DNA of 64,000 nt from Cephalopachus bancanus (Eukaryota > Chordata > Mammalia > Primates > Tarsiidae), in the NCBI GenBank assembly GCA_027257055.1, contig JAPVLO010000161.1, positions 5,162,501-5,226,500 of the forward strand. Direction: 5' to 3'. A program made the position numbers and the translations under genes. Positions 51,270 through 63,830 of the stretch are shown in pieces. Below the pieces are notes generated by a model, which was given only the letters and a program-made list of their open reading frames with translations, searched no databases and had not been told where the DNA came from. The stretch's first letter is position 1. The number at the start of each line of letters is the position of its first letter.

Positions 51270-53230
51270 AATAAAATAAAGTATGTTCACCAATTCTATA
51301 ATTTTGTCATTTCAAGAAAGTTATATGTGGAATAACATAGTATGTGGTCATTTAAAACTGGCTTATTTTACTCAGCATAATGCCTTTGAGATTCACTTGA
51401 GATGTGTTCACTTCCTTTATTACTAGATGGTGCCAAAGTTTGTTTAACCATTCACCCACTGAAAACATCTGGGGTTTTTCCTAGTTTTTAGCTAGCATGA
51501 ATACAGTGGTTATGAACATTCATGTATGGGTTGTTCCGTAAACATACATTTGCAAAAGTACTATTTCTGGATTGAATGGCAGCTGCATGCTTAGTTTTAT
51601 AAGAAATGCTACACCATTTTCCATTCCCACCAGCAATGTATGAGTAATTCAGTTTCTCGGTATTCTCACTAGCATTTGGTGGTGTCACTGATTTTTATGT
51701 TATCAATTCTGGTAGGCATGCAGTAATATCTAATTGTGATTTTAATTTTCATTTGCCTGATAGCTACATAAGAGACTGTTTATTTGGGTTTTGTTTTGTT
51801 TTGTTTTGTTTTGTTTTGAGTTGGAGTCTCACTCTGTCGCCCATACTGGAGTGCAGTGGCCGCTCCTGGCCACCACAGCCTCGACCTGCTGGGCTTCGGC
51901 GATCCTTCCGCCTCAGCCTTTCGAGTAGCCGGAATTACAGGCACGCGCTACCACCGCCCGGCTGATTTTTTGATTTATTGTAGAGATGAGGTCTCACTGC
52001 CCAGGCGGGTCTCGAACCCGCGGGCTCAGGCAATCCACTCACCTCAGCCTCCCAAAGGTGCGGGATTACAGGCTGAGCCACCGAGCCCGGCAAGACTGTT
52101 TATTTGTGATCTGTATATCCTCTTCAGTGAAAGTCTGCTTGTGTCTATTGCTCATTTTCCAGCTGGACTTTTTAACTGCTGAATTCTGAAAGTTCTTTAA
52201 ATATTCTAGATGGTTGTCTTTTGTTGGAAACATGGTTTGCAAATATTTTCTCCAAGCCTGTAACTTGTTTTTTCACTGTCTTAAGAGTGTCTTTCACAGA
52301 GCAAGAGTTTATTTTGATGAAGTCCAATTTGTCAATTTCCCCTTTTATGAGTTGTGTCTGTGGTGCTGCGTGTAAGCACTATTTGCCTAGCCCTAGATCT
52401 TGAAGATTTTTGTGTTGTTTTCTAAGAGTTTCATAGTTTTACATTTAAGTTCATGATTAATTTTTAGGTTAATTTTTGCATAATGTGTGAGACTCAGATC
52501 AAGGTTTTTGGTTTTTTTTTTTCTTTTTCTTTTTTGGTGTTTTTTTAATGTGTGGTTTTTAAATTTTTTATTTATTTATTTGGTCTATAAACAATATGCA
52601 AATAAATGCTTCAGCACGATTTGTTGAAATGACTATCTTTCTTCCACTGAATTGCTTTTGCACATTTATAAAAATATCCGGTGGGCATATTTGTGTGGGC
52701 CTATTTCTGTGCTCTCTGTTGTTTCATTGGTCTATGTTTCTGCCCTTTCTACCAATACTTTACTAGTATCATTATTGTAGTTATATAATAAGCCTTAATA
52801 TCAGGTATAGTGATTCCTCACACTTTACTACTCTTTTTCAAGAACAGGAGATGTATTTCTGAATTTTAGTTATTCTAGGGCCTGTACCTATACTTATAAG
52901 TTTGGTGGTGTCTAAAAAAAAAAAAACAAAAGCCGACAAACTCTTACTGGAATTTTGACAGGAACTGCATTAAACCTATAAGTCAATGTGGCAAGAATTG
53001 ACATCTTTACTATGCTGAGACGTCCAATCCATGAACACAATATGTCTTCCCATTTATTTAGATGTTCTCTGATTACTTTCATCATTGTTTTGTAGTGTTC
53101 AGCATACAGTCCTGTCTATCCTTTGCCAGATGTATACCTAAGTATTTTTAAACACTTGTAGATGGTACTGTATTTTTTATTTTGATTTCCATTTTTTGTT
53201 GAAAACTAGACATTTTAGATGTCTTGTGGG
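51270..53230 (-). mobile_element. Old L1 (L1M/HAL1-like), antisense, interrupted by an Alu
   Basis: Antisense 3'UTR and ORF2 text: cattcccaccagcaatgtat, 'tcaatttccccttttatgag', 'ggaactgcattaaacctata', 'gtcttcccatttatttagat'. Confidence 0.75.
51787..52092 (-). mobile_element. Lineage-specific Alu, short form, (TTTTG)n tail, 14-bp TSD
   Basis: Perfect TSD agactgtttatttg at 51773-51786 and 52093-52106. Hairpin intact. Confidence 0.97.
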
Positions 53231-55660
53231 AACTTTGGCTATTTTTCACCTGATGGTGGTGATAGCTGTTGTTGTAAATTGCCTAGGCAATCTGCAGAAT
53301 CTCTCTTCTCCACGGTATGTGGCCCGGGATGGCTCCACTTGCTTTTTCTAAATTTATATTTTCATTTTTATAAAATAAAAATTTCCCAGGGATTGCCCCT
53401 GAGTCTGCATAGCATAGTCGTCAGCTCATGACTGGGCAGATTCTGCTCAAACACCTTGAGCAAGTTAGGGTTTCACCCTTTGCCCAAGGATCAGCTGGGA
53501 GTCCTACCTCTCAGGAATGGCCCTAGTGGGTGAGTCGGCCACCTGGGGGACTTTTTGCCTTGCTTAGACTTTTAATATCTCTTTTTCTGGAGTCTAACCC
53601 AGGCCAAAATCTCTACTGCTGCTGTCACTAAAAGTCACATATCCCACATTACCTACATATCAAACCATTCTGCCCAGTTTCTTGGTTGTTCACTGTGTTT
53701 TTGGCTTATTATTTCCAATTCATACCATGAATCATCCATCACAGGCCACCCACCTAGCCCAACGTATGGCATGTTTTTGTAGTACCACTAACTTTGTGAG
53801 TACAATTTCTTATGTCCCAGAGTATAGGCTATCATTTTTGTATCTGGGTATGGCAAACATGTACAGGACAATGGGTAAGATCAGTTACTCCTTGTGGTTC
53901 CCATGGCATTCTGTGCATTGTTTGTGCGTGAGATGGTGCATGCAGAAAAAGGAATGGGGTTATAAGTGTACCACTTGTCTCCCAGTCTCAGTATCTGCCT
54001 GGGTGGAACCAGTGCTTCGGGGGCAGGGCATCCCTCTGGGGGACAGCAAGGGCCAGGGCAGTATTTTCTCAGCCCCCAGAGTCATCTTGAGGTGCAGGCC
54101 AGTCAGGGAAGCCGGGGAGGAAGAGGCATAGAACACAGGCTGGTGTATGGGCCAGGGGATAACACCTGCTGTAAGTGCCCAGAGTTGGTTGAAAGTCAAA
54201 AGCCGAGGAGATCAGGAACCTGTCTTGGCAGGAAGCTGGAGCCTTGGTTTCCAACAGGGTAATGACACTCCCTCGGGGTCACTTTAGAAATTTGAGGGCT
54301 TTGAGGTCATCGCAATACTAGCAAGCCAATCCTGGGATGAAGACATTGATAGTGGAAAGATGTCACAAGTTCCACGTGGCTTCCAGTGTCCTATCCAACA
54401 TTCATGTAGAGATGAAAAATGCTTATCATTATTTGAGTCTGGTATATTTTACACAAAGTACCTTTTGCACCGTTTTAACACACACTCTATTTTCCAGCAA
54501 TGCAACCAATGAGAGAAGAGTGTACTTTTTGGGGAGAAACTTACCAACAAAATCTCCAGCAGCCCTGTCATAGGATTCGGAGTGCCCCGTTTAAACCCCT
54601 CACCTGTCACTCTGTACGTAAATCCATCCCATTCACACGGGCATCTCCAGAACAATTGTGGAAACTCACCTGCTGTTGCTTTTAGGGCGATTCCAGTCGT
54701 ATATTCGGTGGGATGAAACAGGCCAAGGAGTCCCTGATGCCCTAAGTGTGTCCAGGTGGCCTTCAGTTTCCCCAACACTAGCGGCTGGACCAGAGGGAAA
54801 GGGAGCAGACCACTGCAGTGCCATCACACATGCCAGAGTGGAAATGGCAGGAACCACTGTGCCGAGGACCAGGGCAATTGAGCCACGGGAGATGGATTAC
54901 CCAGCTTCTACAGAAATGATGTATGTGACCCAGTCTCACGGTCATGAAGATGTTGCAAGACCCAGCTGAAGGACAAGGACAGGAGCATACAGAACCAAGT
55001 GCCTCTGAGAAGGGATCTCCAGACCCAGGAGGTGGTCTGAGAGTAGGCTGGAGATGAAGGGGTTGGGGAGTAATGAATTGTTGGATGGACAGAACATTAA
55101 AGGCACAGAAGTTTTAACTAGGGGAATTTCCCTAGCTTCTTCCATGTGCCTTTTTCTTGAGATTAATGGCTTCTTCAGCTTTAAAATGGAGGTCTACTCA
55201 ACCCGGAGAGATTGCAACTTGCCAAAAACGACACAATGAATTCTTGATAGCTAGAACGTTGGCGTTCAGACTCAGAAACCTCTCAGCTGTGAGGGATCTT
55301 ACCTAGATAAATGTTTTTGAAACTGCAGGCTGCCTTCCATTTGTGGGCCGCATAATCAATTTAGTGGCCACATTCAGTGTTTTGGTTTAAACAGAAGAGA
55401 CTAAAATTAAAAATACAGTGTGTGTCCTATGTAAGGAGAATGAGATTTGTGTTATACACACATCCTTTTGGAGACGGATTCTCATACACCCAACGAATGC
55501 TAAGAAGCCACAGCATAAGCAGCACCGGTTAATGAAAGACCAGAGCTTAGGGGAGAACCCTGGTCCTTTATTAGTTCTCTCCCAAAGGGTGACCAGAGGA
55601 GACCCACTAGCCGCATTTTCAGACACCTCCCCTCACCACGTCCCGACATGACACATTTGC
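53231..55660. other. Mostly unique sequence, no gene recognised
   Basis: Left part (to about 53600) may continue old L1 5' material. The open frames at 53682-54262 and 54449-54969 show no domains or splice context that I can support. Confidence 0.4.
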
Positions 55661-55664
55661 TGTG

Positions 55665-55815
55665 TGCCGCACACTATATTAGCATGCAGAATCCCCATCG
55701 TATTAAAGTAGGTCCTGTTATCCCTGTCTTAACAGATGAGGAAACGTGGGCACAAGAGGTTAAGCCACCTGGTCAAAGTCACACAGCCTGCAGGAGTCAG
55801 CGCCTAGGCTCAGTT
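55665..55815 (-). mobile_element. MIR element, antisense
   Basis: Antisense MIR: 'taacagatgaggaaacgtgg', 'agaggttaagccacctggtc', aaagtcacacagcctgc. Confidence 0.75.
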
Positions 55816-56029
55816 CTGAGACCTCCCTTCCTGGATCACCAGTGAAGCAGATCCCTGCACGGCCTCTTGCAGGACACCCCTCTGGGACCCCCCCGGCAGC
55901 AGACAAGGAATCTTGCCCTTGGGTGGGAAGACAGGTCCCTGCAAGACTCCCAGCCTCCACCCAGCAATAAGCCGGGGCCTCTAAGTGCAGCTTCTGTGCA
56001 TCAGAAGCAGTCCCTGTCCTTCACATGGA

Positions 56030-56325
56030 ATGTCTTGGTCTAAACCCCCCCCATTTGTGCACCTTCAAGCCACACTTCTTCCAAGATGCCTTCTGCAACC
56101 ACCCCAACGGAGATGTCATGTGTCATTCTCTACCCTGGTAATCTTTATCTCACCATTATCTGCCACTAGATGACAAATATGTTTGTGTTTGCGGGCTGTC
56201 TCCCTTACTAAGTGCCAAAAGAACAAGTATTGTGTCTGCGAAGTGCTGTATCCTCAGTTCTTAGAACAATAAGGGAACATAAAAGTAGCCCAGGAAATAT
56301 CTGTTATTGAATAAGCAAAAGAGCC
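56030..56325 (+). mobile_element. L2 3'-end fragment
   Basis: Order matches LINE2 3' end: 'cacacttcttccaagatgcc', then 'agtattgtgtctgcgaagtg', 'tcagttcttagaacaataag' and 'aatatctgttattgaata'. Confidence 0.65.
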
Positions 56326-57535
56326 TGGAGAAAAGAGGCTAGATATCAACTACAAAACTCAACCCCTACTTTTCCTTTGGACATAGCACAATTTACTGCC
56401 ATCTGTTCTTCAACAACTTGAAACCACTCTAACTCTCCCATAATCAACAACCAGCATGGTAGATGGAGCGCAGGGTCTTCAGAGGCGAAAAGGTGGGCTC
56501 TCACAAATGGCCTTAGGTAGGTTTCTTTGAGACGGCAACTAAGTTCACAACGAGCCTGACTAGACTGTGCAGTGCTCCTGCGGTCTTGCTGCTTTTTGGT
56601 CGTCCTCGCTCCTCTGTGAGTCTGAGGGAACTGAAGGCACAGTGAGTCCACCAGGAAAATGAAACGGTTTTAAAGCAAAATCTCTGGCTTTGACAATTTG
56701 CTATGTGTACGAACTTACACAGGCTGCAGAATACAGAAGGGATGTGAGCTCTTATTCTGTACTGTGATGGAGATGAACGCCACACACAAGAACATACAAG
56801 AACAAGGAGAGACCAGTGAACAGCACAGCATTCCAAGCAGTGTTCCACTTGTTATAGGCAGAAGGCAGGAAGAGGTGAAAGGAGGGTCGAAACAAAGGGC
56901 CCATTGAGGTATCACCTTCCCCAATGCTGTTCCTGTCCCAGGGAGTGCCTTGAGACTGACCTCATGACCCTGGCACCTGCCAGGAAGGAAGAGAAGAGAC
57001 ATGGAGCCCCTGCCTGCTGGAAAAGGGAAGGATTCACGTAAGTGAACACGATCTCCCTTTAGCTACAGAAACCACAGAGGATGCACTGTCCTGGCAAAGG
57101 AGGCCCAGCGCATGTCAGAGTGCTGCAACAGGAGACAGCAGAGCGGGCAGGAAGTACACTAACTGGTAACTCAGGATCAGTGCACACTAAAGGTTTATGC
57201 AACCAAGAAAGATGTCTCTATCCTATGCTCCTTATTGGTCTGTATTTAATACTTACTTCCTCAGGGCAGGATTAGGGTCAGGTCATTGAGTACTTGTTGA
57301 TCTGGCAAACTACAAAAGTTTTGTATTCTCAGGGAGAAGACCCATGTGCTTGGTGAGGCCACCTAAATAAAAACACACCCAGCCCTCATCTTAGAACAGG
57401 TAACACTTCAAAAGAGCAGCTTGCAAAACACCCTCAGTTGCTTCTTGTGTATGTTCTTGCCTTAGAAAAAGCCCATCAGGAAAAAAATTAAAAAATTTTA
57501 CAAAAAGAAAACACCCATCAGACCAGAGAAAGAGG
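56326..57535. other. Unique sequence downstream of TMEM248
   Basis: Convergent short open frames at 56346-57002 without recognisable products. Could be transcribed read-through of TMEM248. Confidence 0.4.
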
Positions 57536-57558
57536 AGACAGCAAATAAATTCATATGT

Positions 57559-57564
57559 TTTATT
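57559..57564 (-). promoter_or_regulatory. Candidate distal poly(A) signal of TMEM248
   Basis: Canonical AATAAA on the minus strand, with cleavage expected 15-25 nt further left. The sequence beyond it (minus strand: tgggtgttttctttttg) is U/GU-rich, as expected of a downstream element. Confidence 0.55.
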
Positions 57565-60115
57565 CTGTAAAGCACATATGCACATATTCAAACACGGAAA
57601 ATTAATCTGGGAGTGAATGCCATAACAGATCAGCTACTGACCATCATGCAGCAAGATAAGTGAAATGGATCCGCTGGCCCTCGTAACCCCACAGTGCCTG
57701 CAGGAGGGTTGAAAAACCAGGATGCTGAATCCCCACATACTGCCAAAGAAAATGCAACAGAAATGGCAGGTTCCTGACAACAAGAAAAACTTACAATAGA
57801 ATCAAAACTGATTCAAGTCATACAGTGAAAGGACAAAAGGAAAAAGGAAAGAGATCAATATGATCTGAAACAATCATTTTAATAGTAAGTTGCTGACCTT
57901 TTATTGGACCCCCAGTCCAAGATGCCTGAGGATGAGCCATTGCTCCTGTGTGGGGTCACCCCTGAATGGCAAACGGACCCGTCTGCAACACTCTTCTAAT
58001 CCTGAGAACCACCAGCAAGCTACAGCTGAGGATTGGGTCTTGGAATGCCCAGATAGTAACAGGTCCCCTGGACTTCTCAAGATTCAGCAAAAGTCTCTTC
58101 AGGTATGAAGCCTCTTAACCCTGGTCCCATGGCCGCCTCTCTTCCCCAGTCTTCCTTTATACAGCTGACTGACTCTGTGTTTCTATAAGATCTTTGAGAA
58201 TCACCTGGTAGGGTGAATGTTGGACTTTAAAGTATGTGTCCTGGCCTTCAGACAAATCATACTGTCCAGGCGTTTTTGGCACTTCCTTTCCTCACGCCTA
58301 ACTGTGTCATTCCTCCCCTGGCTATAGATCCTAGCCATTCCCTGTAATTAAAACAAGGGTAATTAATATTAGCAACAAGCTGGATTGAATCAACCAGTGA
58401 AACTGACTTTTTTCACTTGTCTTTTTCCTTTTATACTACTCTGCCAGTTATAAATCCATCCCTATAACTCTGCTTCATTGGAATTTTATTAATTCAGTAG
58501 CAGCTTAGTCTAAAAATCTGATGGTCCTAATGATACTGACGTTTCTAAAGGCCAAGCCAAACGACGCTCTCTCCGTCTTGTCTCATAAGGGTCTCTAAAG
58601 AGAAAACTAAATTAACAAGTTAGCCATGCATCACACAAACAACTTGTATCATACAAAAAAACAAAACAAAACTGGATAGACAAGTACGATTAGTGTGCTT
58701 GAAATATACTAAAAGGAAAAAAAGAAATACCAATGTATCAAGTTACTACAGTGATTATTTTAACAATCCTCAGTAAAAGCCCACAATTGTTTTCTAGTCA
58801 GGAATGCCTGGGATAAAGTGTTCCAGGCCAATGTATTCCAGACCTCAGGAACTCATTCTAGTTTAGAACAGACTACAGACCTACAGTTAAGGAAAAGAAG
58901 CGCTGATAGTCATCTCCACGGTTTTAATTGCCCTTCTGTTATAACACTGCCTGGGAGAACACAAAAGTCATTAATGACAATGAGTTATTAAGGCAAAGTT
59001 ATTAAGAAAAACAGTAAGAATACAAGTAACAAGAAAGGACAAAAAAATATAATGCAGTTTCTTTAAAAAATGAAGAAGGATTAGAAGGGTAAAAGGGAAG
59101 AGGAACTAGATGATTAAATGTTATAAAAAATGCTTTTGGTTTTCTCTAATAAATGACAAATCAGAATTGCATTCCTTCAAACTTCACAGGCATCGTTTTC
59201 ATAATGTTTTCATAATGTTGCTAATTGCCATTTTCCTTCTAAAGAGATGTTAGATGCATAAAAATAAGTGCCAAAAAAAAAGGAAGAAAGAAAATCCACC
59301 CACTCTTCAAAAAAAACAAGAAACCCTTTCATGACTATTAGACTAAATCATCATTCTCTTTTTCCATGCAGTCATCTGCAGTCCAGAAAGCAGAACAGCT
59401 CATTATTACTCTTACTCTTAGAGCCATATACTTAATTTTTAAGCCCTTTGAGTGAGGAAGCTGCTTTAACTTTTATAATAGAGGGAAGGGGCAACAGAGA
59501 ACCAAAAGAGAGAACATTCTGTGCCAACTCAAATAAGACAAGATTCCTCACCAACCATGTGGAAAATGAAACTTAGATCTTTACCATGTAGGTGACTTTA
59601 AATATTTAACTTTTTACTCAGAATAAAAGCACAAGTCTGTCCTAACTAGAGTAGTATTAAAATGTGACTATTTTATTTTTCTTCAAAAAGAAAAAAAAAT
59701 AAACTTAGATGGGTATGTTTCCTTGCAAGCAAAATGGAAAAAAAGGTATTACTCTTGTTACTATGATTATTAAGCCACAGACACATAAAATCCACAAAAT
59801 GGATTGGTGGCTTTGGAAATGCAATATCATATCAAAGGTGCAGACTGTTTCAAACATTCTGTACATATCAAGATGAAACAAGAACCAAATCAAACTTCAA
59901 CCCCACCAGCAACAAAATGTGCCTATGACCTTGGGAAAAACATCATGACCTGCTCCAATGCAGCAAGACCCACAAATCCTCTCTAGTGCTACACTGAAAT
60001 ATCCCACCAGGTCCACGAGTCCACAGGTGAGGTTGAAGGGCTCTGGCTGCACCCAGTGCAAAGCACGTGCATCATTGGACCAATTCCCGAATAGATTTTT
60101 ATAAATATGTACAAA

Positions 60116-60123
60116 TCAGTTAC
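60116..60123 (-). promoter_or_regulatory. Candidate Pumilio response element in TMEM248 3'UTR
   Basis: The minus strand reads TGTACATA, matching the PUM1/2 consensus UGUANAUA. It lies about 140 nt after the stop codon. An 8-mer can occur by chance in 2.7 kb of AT-rich sequence, so this is only a candidate. Confidence 0.35.
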
Positions 60124-60261
60124 AGGCACTTGAAATGTCTTTGGCTGGAATAACCCAACATTGCAAGATAATGTATTCACAGAGTGTCCAGGCCCAGGCT
60201 GGGTTCAGCAGGCAATGATTATGGTTCTCTCAGTCTTCCTCAAAAACAAGGAGCTGTGGGA

Positions 60262-60282
60262 TTAGGCTTCAGCCAAAGCCAC
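60262..60282 (-). CDS. TMEM248: TMEM248 last coding segment, VALAEA-stop
   Basis: The last exon opens after a pyrimidine-rich acceptor (ttctcttctag) with GTG GCT TTG GCT GAA GCC TAA, encoding VALAEA and the stop. This matches the human C terminus. Only 21 nt are coding, too short for an ORF caller, and the remainder of the exon is 3'UTR. Because the stop lies in the final exon, the normal transcript avoids nonsense-mediated decay. Confidence 0.93.
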   Translation of the reverse strand: MALAEA

Positions 60283-60693
60283 CTAGAAGAGAACAAGACA
60301 AGCAATCCAGTCAAACAGGGAAGCCCAGGTAACTCAGCCCCAGTGGCACCCTTGAGGGTTCCAGCCCCAATCAAAGTCCTGGTAGCCACCCTGGCTGCAT
60401 CTACTAGACAGAGACATTATAAAATCCCCAAGGAAAAAAATCTCCTCTAGGAAGAAATGAACAGAAATCTAAGTCTCTTGCAAGATGCAGTTGATCTGTG
60501 GAACCACCATGCTGAGACAGCACTGTTTTTAAACCCTGCTCAGCATTCATTTGATTTCTCATGTTGATGAAGTAGAGAAGCGGCAGTCTATCCAGGGTCA
60601 GTGGTGCTCCAGTGGGTATTTGGGGACAACTGTCACAGTAAGTCCCTTCCTTTTAGCAGTTAAGAAGTCTTGGGCATATGATTGAAGATCCAA

Positions 60694-60950
60694 GGCCAGG
60701 TATGGTGGTTCACGCCTATAATCCCAGCACTTTGGGAGGCCGAGGTGAGAGGAGACCACGGGTTCAAGACCAGCCTGGGCAACTTGGCGAGACCTCATCT
60801 CTACAATAAATCAAAAAATTAGCTGTGCATGGTAGTTCCAGCTACTTGGACGCCTGAGGTGGAAGAATCACTTCAGCCCAGCAGGCATGAGTGTGCCACC
60901 ACACTCCAGCCTAGAAGACAGAGTGAGACTCCATCTCAAAAGCAAAAAAA
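60694..60950 (+). mobile_element. Lineage-type Alu, long form, with internal deletions
   Basis: First of three in a row in the last TMEM248 intron. Lacks segments near aggagaccacgggttc and catggtagttccagc. Confidence 0.9.
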
Positions 60951-60952
60951 GA

Positions 60953-61236
60953 GCTGGGCTTGGTGGTTCAGCCTGTAATCCCGCGCCTTTGGGAGGCTGA
61001 GGTGAGTGGATTGCCTGAGCCCGCGGGTTTGAGACCCGCCTGGGCAGCGAGACCTCATCTCTACAATAAATAAAAAAATCAGCCGGGCATGGTAGCGCAT
61101 GCCTGTAATTCCGGCTACTTGGAAGGCTGAGGCGGAAGGATCGCCGGAGCCCAGCAGGTCGAGGCTGCGGTGGCCAGGAGCAGCCACTGCACTCCAGTCT
61201 GGGTGACAGAGTGAGACTCCAACTCAAAAAAAAAAA
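60953..61236 (+). mobile_element. Lineage-specific Alu, short form
   Basis: Second of the trio. Carries the short-form deletion (gggcagcgagacc) and cccgcgcctttggg. Confidence 0.93.
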
Positions 61237-61238
61237 GA

Positions 61239-61548
<310 letters not shown>

Positions 61549-61610
61549 TCCAACGACATAATTTAGGCTGAGGGTAAAGACTACTTCTAATGAAAACATA
61601 GAAACTACAG

Positions 61611-61921
61611 GTGGCCTTTTGTATCCACAGGATATGCATCTGCAGATTCAACCAATCATGGATTGAAATACTTGAAAGAAAAATCCAGTAAATAACACCA
61701 CAATGAGAAAAATATATAAAAATTTTAAAAAGTATAACAACTATTTACATAGCATTGCTATTGCACTGGATATTACAAGTAATCTAGAGGTGATTTAAAG
61801 TGTACAGGAGGATGTATGTAAGTTACATGCAAATACTATGCCAAGGGACTTTGAACATTCACGGATTTTGGTATCTGTGGGAGTCCTGGAACCAATCCCC
61901 CTTGGATACTAAGGGATGACT
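61611..61921 (-). mobile_element. Tigger-type (TcMar) MITE, MER2-like
   Basis: The ends are inverted: 'gtggccttttgtatccacaggat' style sequence on the left and 'ggaaccaatcccccttggat' on the right. The interior includes ctatttacatagcattg. This is characteristic of the non-autonomous Tigger-related elements of mammalian genomes. Family name is from memory. Confidence 0.6.
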
Positions 61922-62020
61922 AAGGTGTCACCCTCAATAAATGGAATAAGGACTAACTGGTAATTTCTGTATACAGAGGCCTCTAGCAAAATGCTGTGAC
62001 AGACCCCAGCCACCGCTCAC

Positions 62021-62164
62021 CTTCTCAGGACAAAATTCAGGATTGCTCTGACGCAATTTGCTGGGTCTGCCTTTGATAACAGCATAGCAAAACATCGTTA
62101 TCACCATCACGAAGAGAAAATAACTGGTGTGCATCAGATGCAAATTTATTAATGAACGGTCATC
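62021..62164 (-). CDS. TMEM248: TMEM248 penultimate coding exon (C-terminal membrane segment)
   Basis: This 144-nt exon encodes exactly 48 residues in phase 0. It starts after acceptor ttatttag with GAT GAC CGT (DDR) and ends GAG AAG before donor gtgagc. The hydrophobic run YFLFVMVITMFCYAVI is a clear C-terminal transmembrane helix. It is followed by a basic tail (KGRPSKLRQS) and NPEFCPEK, so the C terminus is probably cytosolic by the positive-inside rule. The exon joins the preceding VIVPD to give VPDDDRS, as in human TMEM248. Reading through the donor gives an artefactual tail beginning VSGGWG. Confidence 0.95.
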
Positions 62165-63590
62165 CTAAATAAGAAACAAAAAAGGAACATCTGCACTGAG
62201 TTTACTCAAAGAATTTAATGCTGGGTTTCTGGAGACAGGATTCACAACCGCCAGACTTGCCTCGACTTTCACTCTTAAGCGGGAAGAGGAGGTTTCTCTT
62301 TTTGTCTCCAAAACAACCAAAACTGGATCTCATTAGTAAAGACATGGTGCTCCTGAACGATCCTTGCTGGAGATGACCCACACTCCTTCCTAATGCTGTC
62401 CTCTGTCCTGGCTTCTGCACCCCCACACTGCCCTCCCCCTGCCCCCACCAAGTCTCCTCTCCGGCAAAAGCCCGAGAGACTTCATCTTTAACCCCAGCCC
62501 TCTCTGGACATATCCTCTTCCCCCAATTGCCCTCAGGTTGCACAACTGACAGCCCGAGCCTGTGTTCCAACTTCCTGGTCACTCCCCGCTAGGAAGGCCT
62601 CAGCACGTCACCTCTCCCCAAAGGCAGCTTCCTTCCTTCCTTCTGCTTGTTCCACTTTTCGAAGTCCCTGTCTGAAAACACTGAGTTCATTCTCGATTCA
62701 TGCCTTTTTGACCTCCCACATGCAATCCCTCTCCAAGCCCTGCAAGTTGTTAGAGATGCCAGATATGCTTGCATTCCTTTTCCTGTCACATCCCATCCTC
62801 ACACTGGCCTTGGGTTCCCTCCCATTCACCACATCAGGGAGCCGCCTGGGCCTCCTAACGCACAGCTTGACCAACCCCTGCAGATCAATGCAGGAGAAAG
62901 GCCAAATGCCTCCGTGAGGAATGAAGAGCCTTCTGGAACTTGGCCTCTGCCTGATCAGGCCGTCCAGTTGATCTCTACTCTGCTCATTTCTGCAGGTCCC
63001 TGGCCTACCAACTACCACCACCTGATAGTAGTGAGCCACAGAAAAGGGACAAGGACCAGGCCAAAAGAAGAGAAAACTAGCTAACAGAAAGAAAGACTAA
63101 CAAGGGGATTCACAAAATATCACTGAAGTCTGTTAAAAGTGGGCTCAGGTGGAAGCAGGAAGCTAAGCTAGCATATCACCTGCTAGACGAAGTGTTTTCT
63201 TCTCCTTTCCCCTTTGGTAGTTAAATCCTATTCACCTCCATATCTAGCCAAAGAGTCATCTTCTTTTACTACTTACTTCTACCTTTCTAAACTCCAAACA
63301 GCACTATTTATTGTTCATATTGACACTAACCGAGTGTACTTCTATGAATGATAGTGTGCATCGGTCCAAGAGTATAAAAGCATTTCTTATAACCCCTATA
63401 AGTTAAGCAGTTGCTCAATAAATTGCTGCTGAACAAAACAGAAAACAAAGAAAAGAACCAAATTTTTCTTAACCAAAGGGTGACATGTTTTTCCAAGTCT
63501 TCACCACTCTGCCTAGTCTCGCAACCCAACTGCAAAGAGTGGCAAAGGCTAAGCTAACCCAAGAAAGCAAACAGAGCCTACACTAAGTTT

Positions 63591-63631
<41 letters not shown>

Positions 63632-63646
63632 TTTTTTCTCACTTAC
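62165..63646 (-). other. TMEM248: TMEM248 intron between the two upstream exons in the window
   Basis: 1482-nt GT..AG intron. Apart from the CA/UG repeat it holds no repeat I recognise. Several open frames of about 110-145 codons occur on both strands (62202-63084), but none has recognisable homology and all lie within the intron. Confidence 0.85.
63594..63628. repeat. (CA)n / transcript-sense (UG)n microsatellite beside a splice donor
   Basis: About 17 uninterrupted CA units lie on the plus strand, so the TMEM248 pre-mRNA reads (UG)n. The repeat begins 17 intronic nt after the donor GT (63646-63645). Confidence 0.97.
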
Positions 63647-63830
63647 ATCTGGAACAATAACTGTAAGCTTGGGATTTAAAGCATGATAGACTTTTCCAAT
63701 GGCCCCCTTATAACACCAGAAAGGATTGTAATCTTGAGCATATTTTGTGTTGGCATCTCTGGCAGTTGTGAAGATCTTGTACCAGAGCGTGGCATTGCTG
63801 TATGTGTCAGGAACACAGTGCGGTGGCTGC
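63647..63830 (-). CDS. TMEM248: TMEM248 third-from-last coding exon
   Basis: This 184-nt exon runs from acceptor tcccctgcag|GCAGCC (intron bases 63831 upward) to donor CCAGAT|gtaagt (intron from 63646 down). It starts with the last base of a split Val codon, then encodes 61 residues beginning QPPHCVPDTY and ending VIVPD. It contains an SNATLW N-glycosylation sequon, WYK and FWCYKG aromatic clusters and several cysteines, consistent with the luminal domain of TMEM248. There are no stops or frameshifts. Translation would continue into the downstream (GT)n repeat if the donor were missed, which is why an open frame appears to extend there. The match to human TMEM248 as I remember it is essentially complete. 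Confidence 0.95.

Larger units (their letters stand above)
57540..60261 (-). other. TMEM248: Probable TMEM248 3'UTR
   Basis: About 2.7 kb follows the stop codon without any recognisable Alu, L1 or LTR, which stands out against the repeat-dense flanks. It is AT-rich, with poly(A)/poly(T) runs around 59040-59300 and 59670-59700. The left end is set by an AATAAA (minus strand, 57564-57559) followed by a GU/U-rich stretch near 57500-57520. Other minus-strand AATAAA candidates exist (for example near 58490 and 59670), so shorter isoforms are possible. The extent is inferred from sequence only. Confidence 0.65.

Noticed and set aside
62202..63084. Open frames of 113-145 codons on both strands
   Set aside because: They lie entirely inside a TMEM248 intron, have no recognisable domain and overlap each other on opposite strands.
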